This document shows positions 1-5,564 of a DNA stretch of 5,723 bases, piece after piece. The translations under genes and the position numbers were made by a program. Where the stretch lies: contig CAMVAB010000053.1 in NCBI GenBank assembly GCA_947165335.1, forward strand, positions 1 to 5,723. Direction: 5' to 3'. The stretch is from an uncultured Pseudomonadota bacterium. Lineage in GTDB: Bacteria; Pseudomonadota; Alphaproteobacteria; Rs-D84. Each line of letters starts with the position of its first letter. The first letter of the stretch is position 1. The notes beneath the pieces are model-generated. The model had not been told where the DNA came from. It searched no databases and worked only from the letters and a program-made list of their open reading frames with translations.

Positions 1-962
1 GAATTATCTAACATCATATAGATTTGTGATAAATCTACCCCCAACATTTGAGCATCTTCTATTGCATCATAAACTTTATTAATTGCGTTATCATAAGGAT
101 CAACAAAATCTTTCGCCATTTCGCGCCATTTTTTAACACGTTTTGGACCTTCGCAATTATTACCGCGCGTATCGCATTTTGCATATTCAAAAATATTGTC
201 CAATGTCTTTTTCAATGTTGTAACTGATGCTTCGGCATCTTCAATTTCAGTCCTGATTTGACCAGTCATTGTTTGACGCGTCAAAATATCGTTTGAAATA
301 CCACGATCTATCGCTTCCTGTTGATAAGACGATACGCCTGCTTCGGTTTGCTTCGTCGCATCTGTCGCAGCAGATTTCATTTCTGCGATTGCAACCGCCG
401 ATTGAGCTGCCTGTTGTGCCAAAGCATCTTGTAATTGTTGTTGTGATTCTTGTTGTTGTTGAATCATTTGTTGCTGCATCTTTTGCATTTGTTGTTGCAT
501 AGCAGCCATCTGTTGTTGTGATTGTTCATTTGCCGCAGCGGCAGCCGCCTGCTGTGCGGCCAATTTTTGTTCGTTTATTTTCGCATTAGACGAAGCGACC
601 AACTGAGATGGCATAAATTTAATCAGATCATCGTGATATTGTTTACAAGAATCATTGGCCTTTACACAAAATTCTACAATGTCTGTTGCAACCGACATGT
701 CGGTACATCCACCATTGCTGCATTTTGGTTGTGCACAACGCAAAATAAGAGAATTACAATTATTCAAATCACTTTTGACTGAATTAGTTGTATTTCCATC
801 ATAACGTCCATTAGACATTGTAGCCCATTGGTTATTATTTACATTGCTTGCATGATATGCTGTTAAATTAGAACCCGCTGTTGTTGCCACAGTCCCAGCA
901 TGCGCTACCGCCAGCGGCGCACAACACAAAATCGTTGTTAAAATACGCGATATTTTTTTCAT
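1..962 (-). CDS. Secreted Cys- and Gln-rich coiled-coil protein, C-terminus cut by window edge
   Basis: I do not recognise this family. The frame is open from the ATG at 962-960 to the left edge, giving 320 codons with no stop, so the gene continues outside the window. Residues 1-22 form a Sec signal peptide (MKKISRILTT, then a hydrophobic core, likely cleavage after AHA). The two Cys in the core (13, 14) do not form a lipobox. A Cys-rich segment follows (C69, C76, C81, C86, C99, C106), including C99-x6-C106. Residues about 125-200 are Gln/Ala/Met-rich with runs such as MQQQMQKMQQQM, predicted as a long coiled coil. C263 and C270 are a further pair, again six residues apart. The product is probably periplasmic or surface-exposed with disulfides. 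It has its own promoter, and a terminator separates it from the larger upstream gene. A VirB5-like pilus component or an adhesin is conceivable but unproven. Confidence 0.85.
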   Translation of the reverse strand, partial: MKKISRILTTILCCAPLAVAHAGTVATTAGSNLTAYHASNVNNNQWATMSNGRYDGNTTNSVKSDLNNCNSLILRCAQPKCSNGGCTDMSVATDIVEFCVKANDSCKQYHDDLIKFMPSQLVASSNAKINEQKLAAQQAAAAAANEQSQQQMAAMQQQMQKMQQQMIQQQQESQQQLQDALAQQAAQSAVAIAEMKSAATDATKQTEAGVSSYQQEAIDRGISNDILTRQTMTGQIRTEIEDAEASVTTLKKTLDNIFEYAKCDTRGNNCEGPKRVKKWREMAKDFVDPYDNAINKVYDAIEDAQMLGVDLSQIYMMLDN

Positions 963-976
963 CTCTCTTAGCATCA

Positions 977-1005
977 ATTTTATCATAAAAAAATATTCGT
1001 GTAAA
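977..1005 (-). promoter_or_regulatory. Sigma70-type promoter for the partial secreted-protein gene
   Basis: On the minus strand, TTTACA (1005-1000) and TAAAAT (982-977) are separated by exactly 17 bases. Each box matches the consensus at five of six positions, and a TG two bases before the -10 makes it an extended -10. The predicted transcript starts about 8-10 bases before the ATG at 962, so the leader is very short, with only AAGAGAG directly before the start as a Shine-Dalgarno element. Confidence 0.7.
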
Positions 1006-1011
1006 GCGCAG

Positions 1012-1039
1012 AAATAAAAAACCGTCCAAACGGACGGTT
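1012..1039 (-). terminator. Rho-independent terminator of the 842-aa gene
   Basis: The arms AACCGTCC and GGACGGTT (1020-1039) form an 8-bp stem with a 4-base loop. On the minus strand a T-rich tail TTTTATTT follows. The stem begins 5 bases after the TAA stop at 1046-1044. It ends transcription of the large gene just before the promoter of the next one. The A-run on one side and a weaker T-rich stretch on the other mean it could also work weakly from the plus strand. Confidence 0.85.
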
Positions 1040-1043
1040 GTTA

Positions 1044-3572
1044 TTATTCACCTGTTGTTTCTGTATCATACATTTCTACAACATAAATGGTTCCTGTGGT
1101 TCCCCCAGGTATTATAAATTTGGAAGAATTTGAACAATTTCCTAAGATTTTATCACTGTTCATATCCTCAACACTAGCATACACACAATACCCTGTAAAT
1201 GTTTCACCCGTGCCTGGTTCAGCCGCTGGGTTTGGTGTCTGCAACTGATTTGCAGACATTTTTGTATACGATAATGGTGATGTTTTTGCAATTGCCACAT
1301 TGTTACTAATGTCGCCATCAACCCGCTTAAAATAGCTGATTGAATATTCTGTTGTATCTTGTATGCTTGATACTTCTTCACCACCTATTGTTAATCCTTT
1401 CTTCCATCCGCGCAAACAAGAAGTATTGTTTGGATCGCATCTGCCTTCATCAGATATCAAAGCACGTTGTAAACATGCTTCACGTAATGCAGCAGAACTA
1501 ATATTTTCAACAGATGATTTACCTTGTAACAGATTTAATATTGAAATATCTTCTGTAATGCTTGTACCGTATAATATTTCGCTGATTGTTACAACATTAC
1601 GACATGTGTTTTTTGTGTAATCTGTTGAAAATGTACATTTTTCATCATCCGGCAAATCTATAACTGCTGTTAATTGGGTTGATAATGGTGAACAAATCAT
1701 TGTTTCATAACAATGAGGAACCTGGGATGCTTGTGAACAATATGCTTTGATACGAGCAGTTGTCCAACCATCAGCTTCGTAATCTTCATAACAATCCCAA
1801 ATTTCACTTATACATTCATTGAAATTATCAATAGCCGCAGTTGCTTCAGATAACGCGGTTGCATCTGCCTGTTGTTTAAATTCAAGACGTTTTTGTTGCA
1901 ATGCTTGTTCAGCTGCAATTTTTTGATAATTTATGTTTTGTGCAGTTTTCTTTAACGCTTCGCCATAAACATCACACGCCGAATTCGCATCCAATAAATA
2001 TTTTTGCATGATTGAACGGCGCGCATCAGCAACCGGTCCGCGCAATGTGTAATATGGATCAGATGAAGTTGTTGATGTTGTACGCGTTCCTGTTGTTGAA
2101 CCAGTTGAAGTATAACCAAAACATGATGCGGATGTATCGGATGTTGCAGAAGAAGATCCACGTTCATTCAATACAACATCACCTAATTTGCTATTATCCG
2201 TTGTTACATGAATATAACTGTTGTAATTATAAGGACAAGATGATGTCAAACCATTTGCGCATTTTTTATGTGTATTCCCATCAGAATCTTTCACAGATGG
2301 CGGTGTTCCACATGCTTCGTAGATACCGTTAAAGCATGAATCAAGCACACGTCCACAAACATTGTTGTGTGCATATTCAAATAATTTATATCCCCATTTA
2401 TCTGCCAAAGAATCTAATGAAGCATTTTTGGAATTTTTACTTGTTGTAACAGATGTTTGATTAACAATATTTGAAATATTTTGATAAATATTGGCCAAAT
2501 TTTCGTTGTTATTTTCTGTTGTTGCTTTTGCCAAATCTTTCGCATCAGCCCATGCTTTTAGTTGTGCCAATATATCAGAACTCGAACCACTAATTTTGTT
2601 TAAATCGCTAAGTTTAAAACCATAGGAATTTGATTCACAATACGATGGTTTACAATTACTTGTTTCCTCGCCATCGCTACCATAGAAATTATGTTCTGTA
2701 CACCATGCTTTTAATGCAGCGTCATTGTTATTTTCACCATATTTATTACGTGTTTCTTGCCATGAAACACAGTTCATAACTTGTTCTGCTTCTGTTAATG
2801 AAAATGCAGATGACAAATCTTTGCCTTTGCCTTTGGTTGCAATTAACAAAGACAATTGACCAGATAATTTGATCAGTTCTTCATTTGCCTCTTCCAATTT
2901 TTCTTCTGCAGCTATGAAATTATATACACGTCCAGCGCATGAACAACGACCCTTGGTATCATTACGCGCTGTACAGATTTCATCCATACATGCATAGTAA
3001 GATTCCATACAGTTTGAATATGCATCTGCTGCGATTAAACCAGTCGAAGAATCTATGATATTTGCGTATGACCCGGTGTATAATTTACTGCTTAAATAAG
3101 AATAATTTACCGATGTGCTTGCGCGGGATCCAGCCATCACAGAATTATTTACCCCAACGCGCGATGGTGTTGTGGATGTTCTTGCACGAACTGCACGATT
3201 TGATGTTGTTGTGCGGTTTTGTGCATTGCTGCGCGATGTAACATTACGCGAAGAAGCCGCAGCCGTTGAACGTTTTGGTGTTATAGAACGTGATGAAACA
3301 GATCTTGACGCTGTGCCACGTGATACAGTTGCTTTTGATGTTGTGTTATTTGCACGCGAAACGGTTGCACGTGAAACATTTGTGCGCGTCGCAGCCGTTG
3401 AACGTGGGCTAACACGACCAGATGTTTGAACAACACTGTTTGTCGGTGCAATTGGATCTGCAAAAACCGAACGCATAGATATAAATGTTGAGCAAACAAA
3501 AAACGCCGCAGCCAGCAAGAATACTGTGCCCATAGCATTTTTTAATGAATTTACATTTATACGAATTCTCAT
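1044..3572 (-). CDS. Large secreted Cys-rich coiled-coil protein (842 aa), function unknown
   Basis: I do not recognise this family. The start is placed at 3572 because AGGAG lies 6 bases upstream; an in-frame ATG at 3605 adds 11 residues but has no clear ribosome site. Residues 1-38 form a long signal peptide (basic start, core GTVFLLAAAFFVC, likely cleavage after VFA). Residues about 50-155 are a basic Ser/Thr/Arg/Asn region with repeated VSR units. A Cys cluster follows (C188, C195, C200, C210, C212), then a coiled coil at about 215-247. The middle has C406, C413 and C421, then a Ser/Thr linker at about 472-505. A second coiled coil spans about 540-585, ending at C587-x6-C594. More Cys follow in the C-terminal third. 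An envelope or surface protein stabilised by disulfides is inferred. The gene is monocistronic, with a strong promoter at 3655-3683 and a terminator at 1012-1039. Confidence 0.85.
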   Translation of the reverse strand: MRIRINVNSLKNAMGTVFLLAAAFFVCSTFISMRSVFADPIAPTNSVVQTSGRVSPRSTAATRTNVSRATVSRANNTTSKATVSRGTASRSVSSRSITPKRSTAAASSRNVTSRSNAQNRTTTSNRAVRARTSTTPSRVGVNNSVMAGSRASTSVNYSYLSSKLYTGSYANIIDSSTGLIAADAYSNCMESYYACMDEICTARNDTKGRCSCAGRVYNFIAAEEKLEEANEELIKLSGQLSLLIATKGKGKDLSSAFSLTEAEQVMNCVSWQETRNKYGENNNDAALKAWCTEHNFYGSDGEETSNCKPSYCESNSYGFKLSDLNKISGSSSDILAQLKAWADAKDLAKATTENNNENLANIYQNISNIVNQTSVTTSKNSKNASLDSLADKWGYKLFEYAHNNVCGRVLDSCFNGIYEACGTPPSVKDSDGNTHKKCANGLTSSCPYNYNSYIHVTTDNSKLGDVVLNERGSSSATSDTSASCFGYTSTGSTTGTRTTSTTSSDPYYTLRGPVADARRSIMQKYLLDANSACDVYGEALKKTAQNINYQKIAAEQALQQKRLEFKQQADATALSEATAAIDNFNECISEIWDCYEDYEADGWTTARIKAYCSQASQVPHCYETMICSPLSTQLTAVIDLPDDEKCTFSTDYTKNTCRNVVTISEILYGTSITEDISILNLLQGKSSVENISSAALREACLQRALISDEGRCDPNNTSCLRGWKKGLTIGGEEVSSIQDTTEYSISYFKRVDGDISNNVAIAKTSPLSYTKMSANQLQTPNPAAEPGTGETFTGYCVYASVEDMNSDKILGNCSNSSKFIIPGGTTGTIYVVEMYDTETTGE
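3108..3425 (-). repeat. Degenerate repeat coding a Ser/Thr/Arg-rich linker
   Basis: This stretch encodes residues about 50-155 of the large secreted protein. Units such as NVSRA, TVSRA and ATVSRG recur, and on the plus strand GCACGCGAAAC (3352) and GCACGTGAAAC (3367) lie exactly 15 bases, or five codons, apart. The composition is Arg, Ser, Thr, Asn and Ala with almost no acidic or aromatic residues, so the segment is probably disordered and positively charged. It could bind the cell wall, LPS or nucleic acid, or act as a flexible stalk; the sequence does not decide. Confidence 0.6.
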
Positions 3573-3630
3573 CGAAATCTCCTGTCGTTTTATCGTATGA
3601 AACAACGCCCAAATTTACGGGCTTTGTCAT
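3409..3630 (-). other. Possible upstream reading frame (73 codons) overlapping the start of the large gene
   Basis: The first ATG of the predicted transcript is at 3630-3628, about 18 bases after the expected start point, with AAGGA (3642-3638) 7 bases upstream. It opens a frame beginning MTKPVNLGVVSYDKTTGDF that runs past the AGGAG and start of the 842-aa gene in a different frame (offset 58 bases) and stops at 3411-3409. The part beyond 3572 is probably only a shadow of the large gene. A 4-bp hairpin (GCCC/GGGC, 3607-3622) lies within its first codons. It could be a regulatory leader, an alternative N-terminus joined by a frameshift at the A-run near 3538-3543, or chance. I cannot call it a true gene. 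Confidence 0.3.
3579..3583 (-). promoter_or_regulatory. Shine-Dalgarno AGGAG fixing the start of the 842-aa protein
   Basis: AGGAG on the minus strand stands 6 bases before the ATG at 3572-3570. This ATG also leaves a normal signal peptide, while the in-frame ATG at 3605 has no comparable site. Confidence 0.75.
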
Positions 3631-3654
3631 ACAATATTCCTTCACTTGATGTAA

Positions 3655-3683
3655 ATTATAACAAATTCAAACAAATCTGTAAA
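3655..3683 (-). promoter_or_regulatory. Strong sigma70-type promoter for the 842-aa gene
   Basis: On the minus strand TTTACA (3683-3678) and a perfect TATAAT (3660-3655) are separated by 17 bases. The predicted start near 3648 gives a leader of about 75 bases before the ATG at 3572. This is the best promoter match in the window and suggests high expression. Confidence 0.8.
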
Positions 3684-3725
3684 CAATAAAAATAAAAACC
3701 TGAAATAAAATCCCATACATTTCAT

Positions 3726-3753
3726 TAGACAAACAAACTAAAATTATTATAAT
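3726..3753 (+). promoter_or_regulatory. Sigma70-type promoter for the PagL-like gene
   Basis: TAGACA (3726-3731) and a perfect TATAAT (3748-3753) are 16 bases apart. The predicted start at about 3760 leaves a leader of only some 14 bases before the TTG codon. The -35 box stands about 42 bases from that of the divergent minus-strand promoter, so one regulator bound between them could affect both. Confidence 0.65.
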
Positions 3754-3761
3754 CACAAACA

Positions 3762-3766
3762 AAGGA
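3762..3766 (+). promoter_or_regulatory. Shine-Dalgarno AAGGA supporting a TTG start
   Basis: AAGGA stands 7 bases before TTG at 3774-3776. The next codons read KKIATVLCL, a typical signal-peptide start, so the TTG is the likely initiation codon. No in-frame ATG precedes the signal peptide core. Confidence 0.75.
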
Positions 3767-3773
3767 AGAAAAA

Positions 3774-4328
3774 TTGAAAAAAATTGCAACTGTTTTATGT
3801 TTGTCCATATTTTTAAGTCCCGCATTTGCTGAAAAAAATGTTTTTTTCGGTGATAAAATAGATTCTATCACAATTTACGGCGCACAAAGCACTGGTTCTG
3901 GGTCTTTATTAAAACTTGTTCAACCCGGTCTTTGGGATTTTTATTCGCAAACATTTTTAATGGCACAATACAGCCAACCTATGAAATTATTTCGCCTTGA
4001 TTCAAGATTAAATTTAAATGTCACCCAAAATATCGCATATAATGCGAGTCGTGGATTATCTTTCTTTTCCGTTGGTATTTCTATTGACACTGCACTTTTG
4101 CAATATAACGATTGGTATACTGGAATTGGTATTGGGCCATATATGCGTGATAACATGGATCGTTGGGTCGAAAGCAGATTAGTATTTGGTGAAAAATTCT
4201 TTATCGGCAAAAATATAAACGAAAATTGGAACTTTGAATTATTTACAATTCATTTTTCAAACGGCAATTTCACACCTGTGAACAAGGGCTTTAATTTCGT
4301 TGGCTTTGGGATTGGATATAAATTCTAG
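3774..4328 (+). CDS. pagL: PagL-like lipid A 3-O-deacylase (acyloxyacyl hydrolase family), outer membrane
   Basis: PagL enzymes are small outer-membrane beta-barrels that remove the 3-position acyl chain of lipid A. This protein has 184 residues, close to the family's usual length. Residues 1-19 are a signal peptide (cleavage after AFA). The rest alternates like beta strands and ends in GYKF, with a C-terminal aromatic residue typical of barrel proteins. The diagnostic stretch is IHFSNGNF (159-166), which aligns with the IHYSNAG of Pseudomonas PagL and gives catalytic His160 and Ser162; N170 and G172 also align. The catalytic Glu of Pseudomonas PagL lies 14 residues after the His; here that position is Asn174, so activity is uncertain or the acid is elsewhere. 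Start is TTG with a good ribosome site. It is transcribed alone, divergent from the 842-aa gene. No clear terminator directly follows; the next is the hairpin at 4471-4544. Confidence 0.75.
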   Translation: MKKIATVLCLSIFLSPAFAEKNVFFGDKIDSITIYGAQSTGSGSLLKLVQPGLWDFYSQTFLMAQYSQPMKLFRLDSRLNLNVTQNIAYNASRGLSFFSVGISIDTALLQYNDWYTGIGIGPYMRDNMDRWVESRLVFGEKFFIGKNINENWNFELFTIHFSNGNFTPVNKGFNFVGFGIGYKF

Positions 4329-4385
4329 GCTTTTAAGAATACGTACCTGTGGTAATTAAATACAAAATATAACATAATGATATTG

Positions 4386-4544
4386 TTCAAGACACAGCAG
4401 GAATCACAACGAATCCTGAGTGACTGAACCCAGCAATGCCCCACATACTGTGGAACGCGGCGTTGCAAAAAACCGCCCGCTTAATGTGGCTTTATCCCCG
4501 TAAACGCGTGGGTGAAGGCCCCCTAGCTGGGCGGTTCTTTTTTT
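4386..4544 (+). ncRNA. Candidate structured RNA of unknown class
   Basis: This gene-free stretch is clearly richer in GC and structure than its surroundings. Three hairpins follow in order: CAGGA/TCCTG (4398-4418, extended by TC/GA past an A-A mismatch); GCAATGCC/GGCGTTGC (4433-4466), an 8-bp stem topped by CCACA/TGTGG; and a long irregular rod (4471-4536) with AACCGCCC/GGGCGGTT at its base and CCCCG/CG-T-GGG near the tip, followed by seven T. An alternative stem GAACC-CAGC (4426-4434) with GCTG-GGC-GGTTC (4526-4537) would exclude the third hairpin. The 5' end is unsure: AT-rich -10-like boxes (TATAAC 4368, CATAAT 4373) lack good -35 boxes, so it could also be the 3' untranslated region of the PagL-like gene. 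No gene follows on this strand, so it is not an ordinary riboswitch leader. 6S RNA is possible; tmRNA, SRP RNA and RNase P hallmarks are absent. Confidence 0.5.
4471..4544. terminator. Bidirectional terminator between convergent units
   Basis: AACCGCCCGCT (4471-4481) pairs with AGC-T-GGGCGGTT (4525-4536), closing a long irregular hairpin. On the plus strand seven T follow (4538-4544); on the minus strand six T follow (4472-4467). It therefore can stop both the plus-strand RNA or PagL-like transcript and the minus-strand small secreted-protein gene, whose TAA is only about 18 bases away. The insert of about 43 bases between the arms is long for a simple terminator, which favours a structured RNA end on one strand. 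Confidence 0.7.
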
Positions 4545-4554
4545 AATTTATAAA

Positions 4555-4926
4555 TTAACAACCCTTGTTACATGCAGGTTTTACACGTGTGTAAGTTCCC
4601 GCAGGTACATATTTTACAACAGGTTTGTATGTTTGAACTGTTTCACGAACGAAATATTCGCGTTTAACAACTTCTTCTTTTTTATCGCAGCCACAACCGC
4701 ATGTTTCAACTGGTTTTACATTGTATGCAGGTTTTCTTGTTGTACGAACAACACCGTTGTCACATTCAACAATTGTAATAACAGCGCGTTTATCCTGTGT
4801 GGCACGATCAAGTGCAGCACGCATTTCACCCGCATCACAAGTATTCATTGATTCACGGTAAACATCAGCATTTGCAGAAAAAGAAACCAAAGCTGCAATC
4901 AAAGATAAAAGAACAAATTTTTTCAT
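4555..4926 (-). CDS. Small secreted Cys-rich protein (123 aa), function unknown
   Basis: I do not recognise this protein. It starts with ATG at 4926, with AAAGG 9 bases upstream. Residues 1-20 form a clear signal peptide (MKKFVLLSLIAALVSFSANA, cleavage before DV). The mature part of about 103 residues has seven Cys (30, 55, 76, 78, 80, 119, 123), including the close cluster CGCGC at 76-80 and the C-terminal CNKGC. After the cluster comes a Tyr/Val/Pro/Lys segment (YFVRETVQTYKPVVKYVP) that alternates like a beta strand, and YNVKPVE / YKPVVKYVP resemble each other. The mature protein is basic. It is probably a periplasmic or secreted disulfide or metal-binding protein; metal binding is only suggested by CGCGC. 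It stands alone, with its own promoter, and converges on the structured RNA. Confidence 0.85.
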   Translation of the reverse strand: MKKFVLLSLIAALVSFSANADVYRESMNTCDAGEMRAALDRATQDKRAVITIVECDNGVVRTTRKPAYNVKPVETCGCGCDKKEEVVKREYFVRETVQTYKPVVKYVPAGTYTRVKPACNKGC

Positions 4927-4962
4927 TTTGGTATACCTTTATTTTGTTCTCTCTCGCGATTT

Positions 4963-4990
4963 ATCATAGACCATAAAATTCAATATGCAA
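4963..4990 (-). promoter_or_regulatory. Probable promoter of the small secreted-protein gene
   Basis: On the minus strand TATGAT (4968-4963) is a good -10 box; TTGCAT (4990-4985) lies 16 bases upstream and matches the -35 consensus only in its TTG. The predicted leader is about 30 bases. Confidence 0.45.
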
Positions 4991-5034
4991 CCAAAATATG
5001 CGGATTTTATACCATTTGCGAATATTAAATAAAA

Positions 5035-5520
5035 GTGATACCACACAAAATTATGATAAAAAATTGTAGGGGTGCAATTATACTTGGGCTTCATGATGCA
5101 ATCGTATCTTTGACAGGATTGATTGCAGGTCTTTTCTTTGCATTCACAGATACCAACATAATAATTATCACATGTATAATATCTTCGATTACCGCTGCAC
5201 TATCTATGGGTGCTGCTAATTATCTGGCCGTTAAATCAGAAAATCGCGAAAAAGCCCTAAAATCTGCACTTTATACTGGATTTACATACCTAATAACATG
5301 CGCTCTTTTACTTTTGCCGTTTTTTGTAATGAGAGATCGAACATTAACACTTGTATCGGTTATCTTGATGGCAATATTCATAATATTTTTATTTAATAAA
5401 TGCTGCTATTCAAAGGCTCAATTTTATAAACATTTTTTTGAAATGCTGTCCATTTGTACAATCGTTTCAATCACAGCATTTTTTATTGGGGAAACCGCAA
5501 GTCAAATATTTGGCATATAA
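5035..5520 (+). CDS. VIT1/CCC1-family iron/manganese transporter, short form
   Basis: The family moves Fe2+ or Mn2+ across membranes, in bacteria probably out of the cytoplasm. The protein has 161 residues and five predicted membrane helices at about 13-37, 41-66, 78-98, 104-122 and 136-157. Family signatures are LGLHDAIVSLTGLIAGL in helix 1 (Asp21), ITAALSMGAANYLAVKSE in helix 2 (Met58), and SALYTGFTYLI followed by LLPFF in helix 3. Asp21 and Met58 match positions known to be important for metal transport in plant VIT1. The segment between helices 2 and 3 (about 67-77) is short, so the cytosolic metal-binding domain of plant VIT1 is absent. The frame starts with GTG at 5035; ATG at 5053 (MIKNCRGA) is an alternative. 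Neither has a visible Shine-Dalgarno site, so the start is uncertain. It converges on the 5S rRNA gene. Confidence 0.75.
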   Translation: MIPHKIMIKNCRGAIILGLHDAIVSLTGLIAGLFFAFTDTNIIIITCIISSITAALSMGAANYLAVKSENREKALKSALYTGFTYLITCALLLLPFFVMRDRTLTLVSVILMAIFIIFLFNKCCYSKAQFYKHFFEMLSICTIVSITAFFIGETASQIFGI

Positions 5521-5543
5521 AAAAACCGCCGGAAACGGCGGTT
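5517..5543 (-). terminator. Terminator of the rRNA operon, possibly bidirectional
   Basis: AACCGCCG and CGGCGGTT (5524-5543) form a perfect 8-bp stem with a 4-base loop, GAAA on the plus strand. On the minus strand seven T cover the end of the stem and its tail (5525-5519), a good rho-independent terminator about 20 bases after the 5S processing stem. For the plus strand, AAAAACCG (5521-5528) can also pair with CGGTTTTT (5549-5556), placing T bases at the end. This could stop the transporter transcript, whose TAA is at 5518-5520. Confidence 0.8.
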
Positions 5544-5564
5544 AAAAACGGTTTTTATATCGAT

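Noticed and set aside
425..545. TTGTTGTTG-type triplet tracts as a microsatellite or mobile repeat
   Set aside because: They are simply the CAA/CAG codons of the Gln-rich coiled coil, interrupted and in frame, with no flanking duplication.
269..782. Plus-strand open frames opposite the partial secreted protein
   Set aside because: The minus-strand frame has a signal peptide, promoter and protein-like composition over the entire stretch; the plus-strand frames lack these.
3115..3429. Open frame of 104 codons on the plus strand opposite the Ser/Thr/Arg repeat region
   Set aside because: It arises because the biased repeat codons lack stops on the opposite strand. It has no ribosome site and its product is a Val/Arg/Glu-biased mirror of the repeats.
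3570..3605. ATG at 3605 as the start of the large secreted protein
   Set aside because: No ribosome site precedes it, while the ATG at 3572 has AGGAG at 6 bases and leaves a normal signal peptide.
4386..4544. tmRNA, SRP RNA or RNase P RNA
   Set aside because: There is no tag peptide frame or TPsiC-like arm, no GGAA apical SRP motif, and no conserved RNase P core such as GAGGAAAGTCCGGGC. 6S RNA stays open because its primary sequence is poorly conserved.
4436..4546. A 36-codon frame (MPHILWNAALQK...) inside the structured RNA
   Set aside because: It has no Shine-Dalgarno site, it runs through the terminator hairpin into the T-run, and its residues follow the RNA stems. It is most likely accidental.
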